Origin: Marivita cryptomonadis
GTDB taxonomy: Bacteria > Pseudomonadota > Alphaproteobacteria > Rhodobacterales > Rhodobacteraceae
Direction: 5' to 3'
Assembly: GCF_002115725.1 (NCBI RefSeq)
Contig: NZ_JFKD01000004.1
Span: forward strand, 124,001-188,000
DNA length: 64,000 nt
A model generated the notes under the pieces. That model was given only the letters and a program-made list of their open reading frames with translations. It made no database searches and was not told the DNA's origin. Position numbers and translations under genes: made by a program. Positions 17,980 through 27,644 of this stretch are shown in pieces (position 1 is the stretch's first letter; each line of letters starts with the position of its first letter).

Positions 17980-17996
17980 TGTCAAATGATTTGACA
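17980..17996. promoter_or_regulatory. 17-bp perfect palindrome in the divergent promoter (probable SorC-type operator)
   Basis: TGTCAAATGATTTGACA reads the same on both strands apart from the central base. It lies between the divergent ABC importer and mtnK operons. It contains TTGACA, a consensus -35 hexamer, on each strand, so one bound repressor could block both promoters. The likely ligand is the SorC-family regulator encoded at 20429. The palindrome is seen; its role is inferred. Confidence 0.75.
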
Positions 17997-18059
17997 TAAG
18001 TGTAAATTGAAGGCTACGCACTGAGAGAATGTGCATTAGAGGAAACGGGGAGGTCACCC

Positions 18060-19319
18060 ATGAGCGCAGGCACAACGTATGAAGCGCTGAGCGTGGAGAC
18101 ATTGCCGGAGCGTCTGAAAGACGTCGCTGCGTTGGCGTCAAAGGTTGGCGCGGACAGCGCGACATGGCAGGTGCAAGAGGTCGGCGACGGGAACCTGAAC
18201 CTTGTGTTCATCGTGACCGGGCCCGCGGGCAAGGCAATTGTAAAGCAGGCGCTGCCCTATGTCCGTCTGGTTGGGGACAGCTGGCCGCTACCGCTATACC
18301 GCGCGTTCTATGAATACCACGCGCTGACCCGGCAGGCGGCACGTGATCCCGGTTCTGTGCCTGAAATTTTCCATTTCGATGAGACGCAGGCACTGATCGT
18401 GATGGAGTTCCTGTCGCCGCACCTGATCCTGCGCCGCAAGTTGATTGCGGGTGAACGGGTCGACGGGCTGGCGGACTTCCTTGGCAAGTTCTGCGCTCGG
18501 ACTGCGTTTCGCGGGTCCGAATTGTCGATGAAGAGCGGTGACAAGAAAGCCGATGTCGGCTTGTTCGCGGGGAATGTCGATATCCCGGCGATCACCGAAG
18601 CACTGGTTTTCACTGATCCTTATTTCATCGCTGAGATGAACCACCACACAGAGGGCCTTGATCCCGTAGTTGCAAATCTGCGCTCTGATGTAGAGCTCAA
18701 GGTGAAAGTGCAGCAGGCCTTGCAGCGGTTTGTGTCCAACACCGAAACTATGGTGCATGGCGATTTGCATTCCGGCTCCATCATGTCGACCGAGGATGAC
18801 AGCCGTGTGATCGACCCGGAGTTTGCCCAATACGGCCCCATGGGGTTCGATATCGGGATGCTGTGTGCGAATTTCCTGATGGCCTATTTCAGCCAGCCCG
18901 CCCATCGGGGCGACGATCTGGACGTCTATCAGGAATGGATTCTGGGCGTGATCGAAGAGGTCTGCACGTCGTTTGAGGTCGAGTTCCGCCACCTATGGGC
19001 AACTGAGCGGACGGGCATCTTGTACCCCTCCAGCCTGTTCGAGGATCAGGGCCAAGACAGCGCCCCCGCCTGCGGTGCGGTTCTCGCGGGCCTCTGGCGC
19101 GACGCATGGGCGTTCTGTGGCATCGAAATGCACCGCCGGTGCCTGTCGCTCGCCCACAATGCAGACTTCGAAGATATTGCCGACCCGGCTGTGCGGGCGC
19201 CTTTGGAAGCGCGCAACCTCCTGATGGGGGCGGAACTGATCCACAAGGCCGAACGGCTGGCCAATGCCAGCGCGGTCTGCGCCATTGCGCGGGGCTTCAA
19301 CGGAAAGGACGTCCTATGA
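18060..19319 (+). CDS. mtnK: S-methyl-5-thioribose kinase (MtnK)
   Basis: Phosphorylates 5-methylthioribose (and in some homologues 5-deoxyribose) at C1 using ATP. The 419-residue product has a choline-kinase/APH-like fold: ATP-binding N-lobe '[12 protein letters not shown]', a substrate segment '[12 protein letters not shown]', catalytic loop '[11 protein letters not shown]' with D235, and metal-binding '[11 protein letters not shown]'. All are standard for MtnK. The gene is first in the plus-strand operon and overlaps mtnA by four bases. It supplies the substrate for MtnA and then the class II aldolase at 21433. Confidence 0.97.
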   Translation: MSAGTTYEALSVETLPERLKDVAALASKVGADSATWQVQEVGDGNLNLVFIVTGPAGKAIVKQALPYVRLVGDSWPLPLYRAFYEYHALTRQAARDPGSVPEIFHFDETQALIVMEFLSPHLILRRKLIAGERVDGLADFLGKFCARTAFRGSELSMKSGDKKADVGLFAGNVDIPAITEALVFTDPYFIAEMNHHTEGLDPVVANLRSDVELKVKVQQALQRFVSNTETMVHGDLHSGSIMSTEDDSRVIDPEFAQYGPMGFDIGMLCANFLMAYFSQPAHRGDDLDVYQEWILGVIEEVCTSFEVEFRHLWATERTGILYPSSLFEDQGQDSAPACGAVLAGLWRDAWAFCGIEMHRRCLSLAHNADFEDIADPAVRAPLEARNLLMGAELIHKAERLANASAVCAIARGFNGKDVL

Positions 19320-20419
19320 AGATCGACGGAACACATTACCGTTCGCTGTGGTGGAACCACGATAATAACGTTCTCGAGATCATCGACCAACGCTGGTTGC
19401 CGCATGAGTTCCGGGTGATCCCGGTGGTGACCATGCAGGACTATGCGGATGCGATCTACGAGATGCGCGTTCGCGGCGCGCCATTGATCGGGGCCACGGC
19501 GGCTTACGGGATGGCCTTGGCGATGGCAGAGGATGCGTCCGATGCCAACATGGATGCGGCTTGGACGTTTCTGGAAAAGACCCGACCCACGGCGATCAAC
19601 CTGCGCTGGGCCTTGGACCGCTGCCGCGTTGCGTTGCGCCCCTTGGCGGAAGGTGATCGTGCCGTGGCGGCCTTGGCGCTGGCGCATGAGATCGCGGATG
19701 AGGACGTGGAGATCAACCGCCGGATCGGGGAAAACGGCCTTGCCATCATCCGTGAGATTGCGGCCAAGAAACCGGCAGGAGAGCCGGTGCGCCTGCTCAC
19801 CCATTGCAACGCGGGATGGCTGGCGACGGTGGACTGGGGTACGGCGACCAGCCCGATGTATCAGGCGCATGATGCAGGTATCGCCCTGCATGTCTGGGTC
19901 GATGAAACCCGGCCCCGCAATCAGGGCGCGCTGACCTCGTGGGAGTTGGGCAAGCACGGCGTGCCGCACACCTATATCACTGACAATGCTGGCGGGCATC
20001 TGATGCAACACGGCATGGTCGACATGGTGATCACCGGCACCGACCGCACCACCCGGCAGGGCGATGTCTGCAACAAGATCGGCACGTATCTCAAGGCTCT
20101 TGCAGCGCATGACAACAATGTGCCGTTCTACGTGGCGCTGCCATCACCGACCATCGACTGGACCGTGACGGATGGCGTGGCCGAGATCCCCATCGAAGAG
20201 CGCAACGCGCGGGAAGTGACCCATGTGCAGGGTGTTTTGGACGGTGGCGGGATCGGCATGGTTCAGGTCACCCCCGAAGGCACACCCGGCGGCAATCCGG
20301 CCTTTGACGTGACGCCGAATCGTCTGGTGACAGGGCTGATCACCGAACGTGGGGTCTGCGAGGCGTCGGCCGATGGGCTTGCGGGGCTTTTCCCCGAATT
20401 CGCCCGCGCGGCCGAGTAG
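19316..20419 (+). CDS. mtnA: S-methyl-5-thioribose-1-phosphate isomerase (MtnA)
   Basis: Converts methylthioribose-1-phosphate to methylthioribulose-1-phosphate. At 367 residues it has the usual length, and '[16 protein letters not shown]' is the family's phosphate/substrate segment. The catalytic pair is present: C164 in '[11 protein letters not shown]' and D243 in '[11 protein letters not shown]', matching the Cys/Asp pair known from Bacillus MtnA. Start at 19316 overlaps the mtnK stop (ATGA). The usual next enzyme, dehydratase MtnB, is replaced by an aldolase in this operon, pointing to the DHAP shunt. Confidence 0.97.
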   Translation: MKIDGTHYRSLWWNHDNNVLEIIDQRWLPHEFRVIPVVTMQDYADAIYEMRVRGAPLIGATAAYGMALAMAEDASDANMDAAWTFLEKTRPTAINLRWALDRCRVALRPLAEGDRAVAALALAHEIADEDVEINRRIGENGLAIIREIAAKKPAGEPVRLLTHCNAGWLATVDWGTATSPMYQAHDAGIALHVWVDETRPRNQGALTSWELGKHGVPHTYITDNAGGHLMQHGMVDMVITGTDRTTRQGDVCNKIGTYLKALAAHDNNVPFYVALPSPTIDWTVTDGVAEIPIEERNAREVTHVQGVLDGGGIGMVQVTPEGTPGGNPAFDVTPNRLVTGLITERGVCEASADGLAGLFPEFARAAE

Positions 20420-20428
20420 GGCACCCGG

Positions 20429-21436
20429 ATGCCGGCCACCCCGCTTGGCAAAATGCGCATGGCGTCGGTTGAGGCCGCACGGATGCCGGCACGGGACGAC
20501 GCGCCCTATATCGAGGCGGCTTGGCTCTATTACCATGATGGCCTGAACCAGAACGACATCGCCGAACGCATGCGGATCAGCCGCGCGTCCGTGGTCAATT
20601 ACCTCAACGAGGCGCGCAACCGGGGCTGGGTGCGGGTGCATATGGACAGCGATGTGTTCAAGGGGCACCGGCTGGCCGAGGAACTCTGCGCCGCCTACGG
20701 GCTGACCGAAGCGATGGTTGTACCGGACGATCCGGTAGACCCGGTGGGCGCGGCTGCGAGCATCGCACGCGTGACACGGGCGGCGGCGGATTGGTTGCCG
20801 CGCCTGTTGGAACCGGGCGACCGGCTGGGCGTGTCTTGGGGGGCTACGGTCTACCAGATGGCACAGCAGGTGCCGAACACACCAATGTCGGACCTGTCCG
20901 TGATCCAGCTTTTGGGGTCACGGCCCGCCGCGTTGGGTTTTGCCGCCGAGGCCTGTACGGCGATCCTTGCGCAGCGGTTGGGTGGCGAATGTATCAACTT
21001 CCACGCGCCGTTGGTCTTGTCGAACAAGGCGCTGCGCGATGCGTTGTGTGATGAACCGGTGGTGCGCGACCAGCTCGATGCGCTGGCGACCTGCAACAAG
21101 ACGGTGCTGGCCTGTGGCACCTGCGATGCTGACGCTCATGTCGTGCGCAGCGGTATTCTTTCACCCGAAGAGATCGCGGAATATCGTGCCAAAGGGGCTG
21201 TCGGCGTGATCTGTGGCCGACTGATCGACGGGCAGGGCAGACCTGTCGTATCGGCGGTGGAAGAGCGGATGATCGGCGTGTCGCTTGACCAGATGCGCGG
21301 CAAGGACATGGCGTTGCTGGTGGCTGCGGGTCCCGGCCGGGCGCTTCCGGCGCGCGCCGCGATGAAGGGTGGTTTTGTAACCCATCTGGCGACCAGCACG
21401 CGGGTTGCGGAAGAACTTTTGGAGATGACCTCATGA
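20429..21436 (+). CDS. SorC/DeoR-type sugar-sensing transcriptional regulator
   Basis: The 335-residue protein has an N-terminal helix-turn-helix at about residues 25-65 ('LYYHDGLNQNDIAERMRIS', then 'VVNYLNEARNRG'). A large C-terminal sugar-phosphate-binding domain follows, with 'LGVSWGATVYQMAQ' and 'VGVICGRLIDGQGR'. This is the SorC-family plan. Proteins of this kind respond to phosphorylated sugars made by the enzymes of their own operon. It probably binds the palindrome at 17980. Several in-frame ATGs exist near the start; 20429 follows AGGGCAC. It overlaps the aldolase gene by four bases. Confidence 0.92.
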   Translation: MPATPLGKMRMASVEAARMPARDDAPYIEAAWLYYHDGLNQNDIAERMRISRASVVNYLNEARNRGWVRVHMDSDVFKGHRLAEELCAAYGLTEAMVVPDDPVDPVGAAASIARVTRAAADWLPRLLEPGDRLGVSWGATVYQMAQQVPNTPMSDLSVIQLLGSRPAALGFAAEACTAILAQRLGGECINFHAPLVLSNKALRDALCDEPVVRDQLDALATCNKTVLACGTCDADAHVVRSGILSPEEIAEYRAKGAVGVICGRLIDGQGRPVVSAVEERMIGVSLDQMRGKDMALLVAAGPGRALPARAAMKGGFVTHLATSTRVAEELLEMTS

Positions 21437-22113
21437 CGCCTGCCGCGCCTTTGCCGGACAGCACCGAAACACGACAGGCGTTGATCGACGCGTGCCTGTG
21501 GATGAACGAACGGCATATCAATCAGGGCACGTCGGGCAATATCTCGGCCCGGACCCAGACGGGTATCCTGATCACGCCGTCCGGTGTGCCATACGAAGAC
21601 CTGACACCTGATCTGATGGTGACGATCCCCATCGAGGGTCATCCCGCAGGGACCGAGTTGAAGCCGTCTTCGGAATGGCCGTTTCACCAAGCCCTGCATC
21701 AAACGCGTCCGGATATGCCGGTCGTGTTGCATGCGCATCCGCCCTATTGCAGTGTTCTTGCCGTGCAACGCCGCGCCATCCCGGCCTGCCACTACATGAT
21801 TGCTGCTTTTGGCGGAAACAGCGTGCCGTTGGCCGATTACGCCCTGTTCGGAAGCCCCGAGCTATGTGCCAACATGGCCAAGATCATGACGGATCGGCAT
21901 GGGTGTCTCATGGCCAACCACGGTGCCACGGTTCTGGGCGAGAGCATCGACAAGGCGCGGTGGCGGTTGGAGGAGTTGGAAACCCTTGCACGGACTTACC
22001 TGTTCAGCAGCATTGGTGGCGCGCCGCATATCCTTTCAGATGCCGAGATTGCCGAGGTTCTTGTTGCGTTTCAGAGTTACGGACTGCGCGCTGTCGAGGA
22101 CACCAAGGGCTGA
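21433..22113 (+). CDS. Class II aldolase, probable 5-methylthioribulose-/5-deoxyribulose-1-phosphate aldolase (Ald2-like)
   Basis: A 226-residue fuculose-phosphate-aldolase-type enzyme. Catalytic E81 in 'PSSEWPFHQ' and zinc ligands H100, H102 ('LHAHPPYC') and H163 ('MANHGATV') are all present. The N-terminal 'NQGTSGNISAR' binds phosphate. Next to mtnK and mtnA it should cleave methylthioribulose-1-phosphate (or deoxyribulose-1-phosphate) to dihydroxyacetone phosphate plus methylthioacetaldehyde (or acetaldehyde). This is the DHAP shunt known from Rhodospirillum rubrum and pathogenic E. coli, and from the drdKIA system of Bacillus. The MtnB alternative uses a related fold but is less likely given the FucA-like catalytic Glu. 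Confidence 0.88.
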   Translation: MTPAAPLPDSTETRQALIDACLWMNERHINQGTSGNISARTQTGILITPSGVPYEDLTPDLMVTIPIEGHPAGTELKPSSEWPFHQALHQTRPDMPVVLHAHPPYCSVLAVQRRAIPACHYMIAAFGGNSVPLADYALFGSPELCANMAKIMTDRHGCLMANHGATVLGESIDKARWRLEELETLARTYLFSSIGGAPHILSDAEIAEVLVAFQSYGLRAVEDTKG

Positions 22114-22338
22114 CGGGAACAAGGCCGCGTTCGGGTGGTGCTGCTGACCGGAGTCACCCCCTTTCAGACAGAGGCATGCCCTTTCGCACATGCGTCCACG
22201 CTTGCGGCCTATTAACGCTCTCTATAGAATTTGGACGCTGCATTTAGAACTTTGAGTTTATGCTTTTGTGCAATGGTGCTCTCGCCGGATTTGGCTAGAG
22301 TTCACACTTTCGACAAATGCTCTCAAAGGGACGAGATA

Positions 22339-23529
22339 ATGCGCTTTTTTTCTGCTCAGTCGACAGCCGGGACCGTGTCCGGAGGTGTCGCTGAGATTGC
22401 CGCCCAGATTGAAAGCTGCGGTTTTGGAACCCCTGATTTCGTAGCCCTGCATTTTGGCGTGGGTCTGGATGCGGCAGAGCTTCACGATGCGGCGCGATCC
22501 TCACTTGGTGTCACGGCGCTGCATGGTGGATCGTCATGTCTGGGCATCATGGGGGCTGCCGGGGTCGATATCGGTGGGGCCGGTTTGGGGGCCTTTGCCA
22601 TTTGGGACGCCAAGGGAAGCTTTGGAACCAGCTCGGTCGATCTGGGCGACAATGCCGAAGCGGCAGCACAAAGGGCTGGGCTTGCCGCGTTGGAGCACGC
22701 CGGTCGTCCCGGAGAAATCCCGGAAATGGTCTGGATCACTGTGGCGCCCGGCTGCGAAGAACAGGTGATCGCTGGCTTGCGGTCTGTTGTCGGTGCCGAC
22801 ACGCTGATCGTCGGCGGCAGTTCCGCAGACAATGACGTGAGCGGAAAGTGGGCGCAGTTCGGCCCTGATGCGCTGCACTCGAATGGCTTGGTCATAACGG
22901 TTCTTTTCCCGTCTGTTCCCGTCGCGTCGGTCTATCAAAGTGGCTATGCGCCGACAGGGGCCAGCGGTGTTGTCACCCGCGTTGAGGGGCGCCGCGTGTT
23001 CGAGATCGACAATCGGCCTGCGTCCGAGGTTCTGCACGACTGGAGCGGTGGCGCTGTGTCTCTGGCCGATGAAGAACCGCATTCGATCTTGGCCGAGGCA
23101 ACGCTTTGGCCGCTTGGTCGGGTGACCCGGCAGGTTGCCGGGGTTCCGTTTCACCTGCTGGCGCATCCCGCTGTGGCCCATACAGATGGTGCGATTGATC
23201 TGTTTGCCTCGGTGTTCGAAGGCGACCGCCTGTGGCAGATGCAAGGGTCTGCCGACAGTCTTGTCGCGCGAGCAGGCCGTGTCGCAGCACAATCCAGACA
23301 GAATGCTGGAAACCAGATTTCTGGGGCGCTTGTGGTCTATTGCGGCGGCTGCATGCTGGCGGTCCGCGACCGCATGGAAGAAGTCTCGGCCGGGATCAAG
23401 GCCGAGCTGGGTGACATTCCTTGGTTGGGCGTTTTCACGTTCGGAGAGCAGGGGGCACCGGCTGGGGACGTCGCGAAACACGGCAACCTGATGATTTCCT
23501 GCACAGTGTTCAGTGCCGATGACGTGTGA
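22339..23529 (+). CDS. FIST-domain sensor protein (NosP-like)
   Basis: The 396-residue protein has an N-terminal FIST_N region ('HGGSSCLGIM' near residue 60, 'VVGADTLIVGGSSADND' near 155) and a C-terminal FIST_C domain ('GALVVYCGGCMLAVRDRM', 'GVFTFGEQG'). FIST proteins are cytoplasmic ligand sensors. The NosP subgroup binds haem and nitric oxide and is encoded beside a hybrid histidine kinase, as here. The start at 22339 is preferred over upstream starts because of AAAGGGACGAG just before it and because the family begins here. Haem binding in this protein is inferred only from the gene pairing. Confidence 0.88.
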   Translation: MRFFSAQSTAGTVSGGVAEIAAQIESCGFGTPDFVALHFGVGLDAAELHDAARSSLGVTALHGGSSCLGIMGAAGVDIGGAGLGAFAIWDAKGSFGTSSVDLGDNAEAAAQRAGLAALEHAGRPGEIPEMVWITVAPGCEEQVIAGLRSVVGADTLIVGGSSADNDVSGKWAQFGPDALHSNGLVITVLFPSVPVASVYQSGYAPTGASGVVTRVEGRRVFEIDNRPASEVLHDWSGGAVSLADEEPHSILAEATLWPLGRVTRQVAGVPFHLLAHPAVAHTDGAIDLFASVFEGDRLWQMQGSADSLVARAGRVAAQSRQNAGNQISGALVVYCGGCMLAVRDRMEEVSAGIKAELGDIPWLGVFTFGEQGAPAGDVAKHGNLMISCTVFSADDV

Positions 23530-23582
23530 TAATCAATGACAACCCCGAGCGGTCGCGATGTCGATGGCCGGGGAATGTTCTT

Positions 23583-23613
23583 AGAGCAAGTCGGAATCGA
23601 AGATTCTTGCTCT
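23583..23613 (+). terminator. Hairpin between FIST gene and kinase gene
   Basis: AGAGCAAG pairs perfectly with CTTGCTCT across a 15-base loop and is followed by TTGGGTT. The long loop and mixed T-tract make it only a weak terminator candidate in the 149-bp gap. Confidence 0.35.
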
Positions 23614-23678
23614 TTGGGTTCGAGTTTTGTGGGGTGGTTGAGAAAAACGATTAATGCGGTGACACACGGACCCGAGGC

Positions 23679-26600
23679 ATGAGTGGCGAAACCCAAGACC
23701 ACATGATTTCGAAAAACCTCTACGAGAGCGAAAAGCAGGCGCGGCTTGACGCCGAAAAGCTCTTGGAGGCCAAGAACCAAGAAATCCAGGACATGAACAA
23801 CCGCCTCATGGCCGAAGCCGAGGCGGTGCGGTCTGCCCTTGCCGACACAGAGGCGGTGCGCCTGCGCGAGACTGTGGCGCTCAAGGAACGCCTGATCCTG
23901 TCCGAAGCGCTCAAGGCACTGACGGGCAAGTCCGGTGCGGACGAGGCGATGCAGGCGCTGCTTGATGTGTTGAAACGCGACATCGGCGGACGGGACTGCT
24001 TTTTTGTGCAGGCTGAAGGCGACCATACGATCGTTTCGGTCTGTGCCGACCGGACCCATCACGGGCATGCCTTGCCTTTGCCCGCTGCATTGATCGACAG
24101 ACCGCGGCGGATCGCCAAGTTGCCGTCGTTGATCGAGGGCTTTAGCTGGCCCGGCGATGTGGAAGAGCCAGCCTCCACGATGATCGTGCCGCTTGAGCTT
24201 CGGGACGAAAAGCCCGGTGCAATTGTTCTTGGGTGCAAGCTTGCGGACCGGTACTCTTCCGGCGATTTCAGAACGCTGGAACAGGTGGCGAAACTGGCCG
24301 CGCAAGCGCTGCTGGCACTGCGCGCGGCACGGCGCAACGAATTGCTGCTGGCGCTGATCGAAGGCAAACCGCTCGAACATTCCGAGGCGGTGCTCGATGC
24401 GCCACTCGAAGCGGTACATAATGCCTTTTCCCGCCTGACAGAGATGCAGGGGCAGGTGGTCGGCATCCTTGACGATTTGCTTGGGTCACCTTTGCACGCG
24501 ATCGACAACGCGATCGACAAGGCGCTGGCCCGCATGGGCGCACTGACCGATACAGACAGAGTGTATGTGTTTCGCCTCAGGCCCGAGGGCGATTTCATCG
24601 ACAACACACATGAATGGTGCGCATCGGGGATCGAACCGGCACGGGATATTCTTCAGAACATCCCGGCGGACATGATCGACCACTGGCGTGCTGCCTTCGA
24701 TGCTGGCGACGATATTCTGATACCGGATGTTGTGGCCATGCCCGACGATGCGCCGGAAAAGGAATTGTTGACCGAGCAGGGTATTCGGTCGTTGCTTGCG
24801 GTGCCGATGGTCGAGCACGGCATATTTCGCGGTTTTGTCGGGTTTGATGCGGTCCGTGCTTTGCGCACCTTCCTGCCGGGCGAGGTGTACCTGATCCGAT
24901 CCATCGCGAAAGTGATCGTGTCGGTTCTGGCCCGGCGGGATGCCGAGGAAAAGCTGGTCAGGGCCCATGCTGAAACGGTGTCGCAGCGCACGCGACTTGA
25001 AGCGGTCCTTTCGGCGATGCCGGACCTGATCGTCGAGCTTGATCGCGAGGGACGGTTTGTTTCATGGCATTCGGGTGCCATTGTGATCCCTGCAGACACT
25101 TTTGCAGCATTCGTGAACCGCAAGTTAGAGCAACGACTGGAGCCGGAACTGGCGCGCAGCTTGCGAAGCAAACTCGAAGAGCTTGATGCAGGCGCGCGCA
25201 TGGTCAGTCACACCTTCGAGATCCAAGGCGACGTACCTCTTGTGGGTTGGTGGCAGATGACTGCCTCTGCCATCGGAGATCAGGGGTATCTTCTGGCATT
25301 GCGGGATATCTCCGAAGACCGCCAGAAGGCTGCGGAAATCGAGCGCCTGTCGGAAATTGCCCGGCGCACGACGAACCTTGTTGTCCTGACCGATGCCCAA
25401 AGACGCATCGAATGGGTCAACACCGCGTTTGAGCGAACAACAGGTTACAAGCTGCAAGATGTCGTGGGTCGCAACCCCGGTACGTTCTTGCAATCCGAGA
25501 ATACCGACCAGGCGACAGTTGCAAAGATACGCGCCGCCCTGAACAAGGGCGAGCCGGTTCAGGTGGAACTGCTGAACAAATCACGCAGCGGTCGGGAATA
25601 CTGGCTGTCGATCGACATTCAGCCTTTGCATGACGAAAGCGGTGCGGTTGAACGTTACCTGGCGGTCGAGGTCGATATAACCCACCAGCGCGAACAGGCC
25701 GAGTCGTTGCGTCGGGCGGCGGCAGAAGCTGCTGCGGCGCGCGCCAATCTTGAAAAGGCGGTCGAAGCCTTGCGGGATGCGTTTGTGCTTTACGACGCCG
25801 ATGATCGGCTTGTGATCTGCAACAGCCGGTTTCGACAGATCTATGCGCTTTCCGCTCCTGCGATTGTGGCCGGGGCAAGTTTCGAAAGCATCATGCGATA
25901 CGGTCTTGAGGTTGGCCAATTCCCCGATGCCATCGGGCACGAGGCTGAATGGCTTGCCGACCGTTTGGCCCAGCACAGCGAACCGAACCGCGAGTTCGAA
26001 CAATTGCTGCCAGATGGAACATGGCTGCGGGTGTTCGAAAAGGCCATGCCGGACGGCGGCCGTGTGGAACTGCGCGTCGATATCACCGAACTCAAACTGT
26101 CCGAGCAGCGCGCCCTTGCGGATCGGGCCGCCGCCATGGAAGCCAGTCTGGACGGGATCGCCATCACCGATGCCGATGGCATCTTCACCTACACCAACCG
26201 CGCGCATTTCGAGATGTTCGGTTACGCGACCGAAGCCGATTTTGTGGGGCAGCATTGGTCCAAACTCTATCGTCCCGACGAGGTTGAATGGTTACAAGCC
26301 AACGCCATGCCGGCCATTGAGCGGGATGGCGGCTGGTCCGGTGAAATCCTTGGTTTGGCTAAAGACGGAAGCCCCGTCGATCAGGACGTGTCATTGACGG
26401 TGAACGAAGATGGCGGATTGCTTTGCATCACGCGGGATATCTCTGCGCGGCGGTTTGAACGGGCCGAACGGGAACGTCTGCTGAATGAATTGCAACTGGC
26501 GCAACGCCGCGAGATGATCGGCCAGATGGCGGCCGGACTGGCACATGATTTCAATAATCTGCTTGCCATTATATCGGGTGGGGCGTCGCTCATCATCGAA

Positions 26601-27641
26601 GCGACCGAAGATGAAAGCCCGACGGCAATCGGTGCATCGCGGATCCTTGCGGCGTCCGATCAGGCGGCGGGATTGGTCAAGCGACTGTTGACGCTGGGCG
26701 CACGTCAATCCGAACGCGTCAATCTTGATCTTCGGCGTCCGGTTCAGGAAGCGGCGGAGCTGGTGCGATCAAGCCTGCGTGCGCCCGCGCGCCTGTCTTT
26801 GACCGTGCCGCCCGATCCTGTCGACGCCTTGGCCGATCCTACGGACGTTCTGCAACTGTTGCTCAATCTTGCGATCAATGCGCGCGATGCTTTGGGCGGG
26901 GCGCCGGGCACGATTGCCATCCGGCTTGCCCCTGTAGAACGCGGTTCGAACCCGGTCTCGATGACCGTTGGCCGGATCGACCCGGCGCGACGCTATGCGT
27001 GCCTCACGGTCGAAGATGACGGTCCCGGCATGCCGCCCGACGTCGCCGAGCGGATACTCACCCCCTATTTCAGCACCAAGGGCGACATGGGCACCGGGCT
27101 TGGTCTTGCCGTGGTGTCATCGGTGATCGAGGACAATGGCGGTGCGATGCGGCTCACCACCAAGCCGGGCGAGGGCACGAGGTTCGAAGTGTATTGGCCA
27201 GTGGACGCAGTGGTCACGGCCAAGACCTCGTCCGCCTCGGTAAAAGACGCGACTGGGCGACTTGACGGGCAGATGATCCTTGTCGTCGACGATCAGCCAG
27301 AAGTGCTGGATGTCATCACCGCCTATCTCGAAGCTGCGGGCGCCGAAGTTGCCGCCACAACCGATCCGTTCGATATTCTTGATGCGTTGCGCGAAGAGCC
27401 GGACACCTGGGATTTGCTTGTGACGGATTTCGACATGCCGTCCATGAACGGGGCGCAACTGGCAGAAACCGCGAAAGAGGTCGCGCCGGGATTGCCGATT
27501 GTCCTTGTTACCGCCTTGGCGGGAGAAGCCGGACGGTCTGGTGCATTGTTCGACGGTGTCTTGCCCAAACCGATCGACCGCCATTCGCTTGTGCTGCAAT
27601 GTGAATTGGCTCTAATGTCCGCCATCGGCCAGCAAGAGTAA
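23679..27641 (+). CDS. Hybrid sensor histidine kinase with GAF and PAS domains (NahK-like)
   Basis: Large cytoplasmic kinase of 1320 residues; no membrane segment is visible. Order: N-terminal coiled coil (10-70); GAF domain (about 75-205); second GAF (270-425); four PAS domains (about 437-555, 560-675, 690-805, 820-935); HisKA with H956 in 'GLAHDFNNLLA'; HATPase ('NLAINARDAL', 'DDGPGMP', 'GTGLGLAV'); C-terminal receiver (about 1199-1315) with D1250 in 'VTDFDMPSMNG'. It sits directly after the FIST gene and 3 bp before a LuxR-type regulator gene. This resembles the NosP-NahK-regulator arrangement in pseudomonads. The FIST protein probably controls its activity. Confidence 0.93.
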   Translation: MSGETQDHMISKNLYESEKQARLDAEKLLEAKNQEIQDMNNRLMAEAEAVRSALADTEAVRLRETVALKERLILSEALKALTGKSGADEAMQALLDVLKRDIGGRDCFFVQAEGDHTIVSVCADRTHHGHALPLPAALIDRPRRIAKLPSLIEGFSWPGDVEEPASTMIVPLELRDEKPGAIVLGCKLADRYSSGDFRTLEQVAKLAAQALLALRAARRNELLLALIEGKPLEHSEAVLDAPLEAVHNAFSRLTEMQGQVVGILDDLLGSPLHAIDNAIDKALARMGALTDTDRVYVFRLRPEGDFIDNTHEWCASGIEPARDILQNIPADMIDHWRAAFDAGDDILIPDVVAMPDDAPEKELLTEQGIRSLLAVPMVEHGIFRGFVGFDAVRALRTFLPGEVYLIRSIAKVIVSVLARRDAEEKLVRAHAETVSQRTRLEAVLSAMPDLIVELDREGRFVSWHSGAIVIPADTFAAFVNRKLEQRLEPELARSLRSKLEELDAGARMVSHTFEIQGDVPLVGWWQMTASAIGDQGYLLALRDISEDRQKAAEIERLSEIARRTTNLVVLTDAQRRIEWVNTAFERTTGYKLQDVVGRNPGTFLQSENTDQATVAKIRAALNKGEPVQVELLNKSRSGREYWLSIDIQPLHDESGAVERYLAVEVDITHQREQAESLRRAAAEAAAARANLEKAVEALRDAFVLYDADDRLVICNSRFRQIYALSAPAIVAGASFESIMRYGLEVGQFPDAIGHEAEWLADRLAQHSEPNREFEQLLPDGTWLRVFEKAMPDGGRVELRVDITELKLSEQRALADRAAAMEASLDGIAITDADGIFTYTNRAHFEMFGYATEADFVGQHWSKLYRPDEVEWLQANAMPAIERDGGWSGEILGLAKDGSPVDQDVSLTVNEDGGLLCITRDISARRFERAERERLLNELQLAQRREMIGQMAAGLAHDFNNLLAIISGGASLIIEATEDESPTAIGASRILAASDQAAGLVKRLLTLGARQSERVNLDLRRPVQEAAELVRSSLRAPARLSLTVPPDPVDALADPTDVLQLLLNLAINARDALGGAPGTIAIRLAPVERGSNPVSMTVGRIDPARRYACLTVEDDGPGMPPDVAERILTPYFSTKGDMGTGLGLAVVSSVIEDNGGAMRLTTKPGEGTRFEVYWPVDAVVTAKTSSASVKDATGRLDGQMILVVDDQPEVLDVITAYLEAAGAEVAATTDPFDILDALREEPDTWDLLVTDFDMPSMNGAQLAETAKEVAPGLPIVLVTALAGEAGRSGALFDGVLPKPIDRHSLVLQCELALMSAIGQQE

Positions 27642-27644
27642 GGC

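Noticed and set aside
21433..22113. Methylthioribulose-1-phosphate dehydratase (MtnB)
   Set aside because: MtnB shares the fold, but the FucA-like catalytic Glu and zinc set and the absence of later MtnC/MtnD genes favour the aldolase.
25461..25490. LOV-like photoreceptor motif in the second PAS domain of the hybrid kinase (GRNPGTFLQ)
   Set aside because: The LOV cysteine (GRNCRFLQ) is absent; NP at this place is common in ordinary PAS domains.
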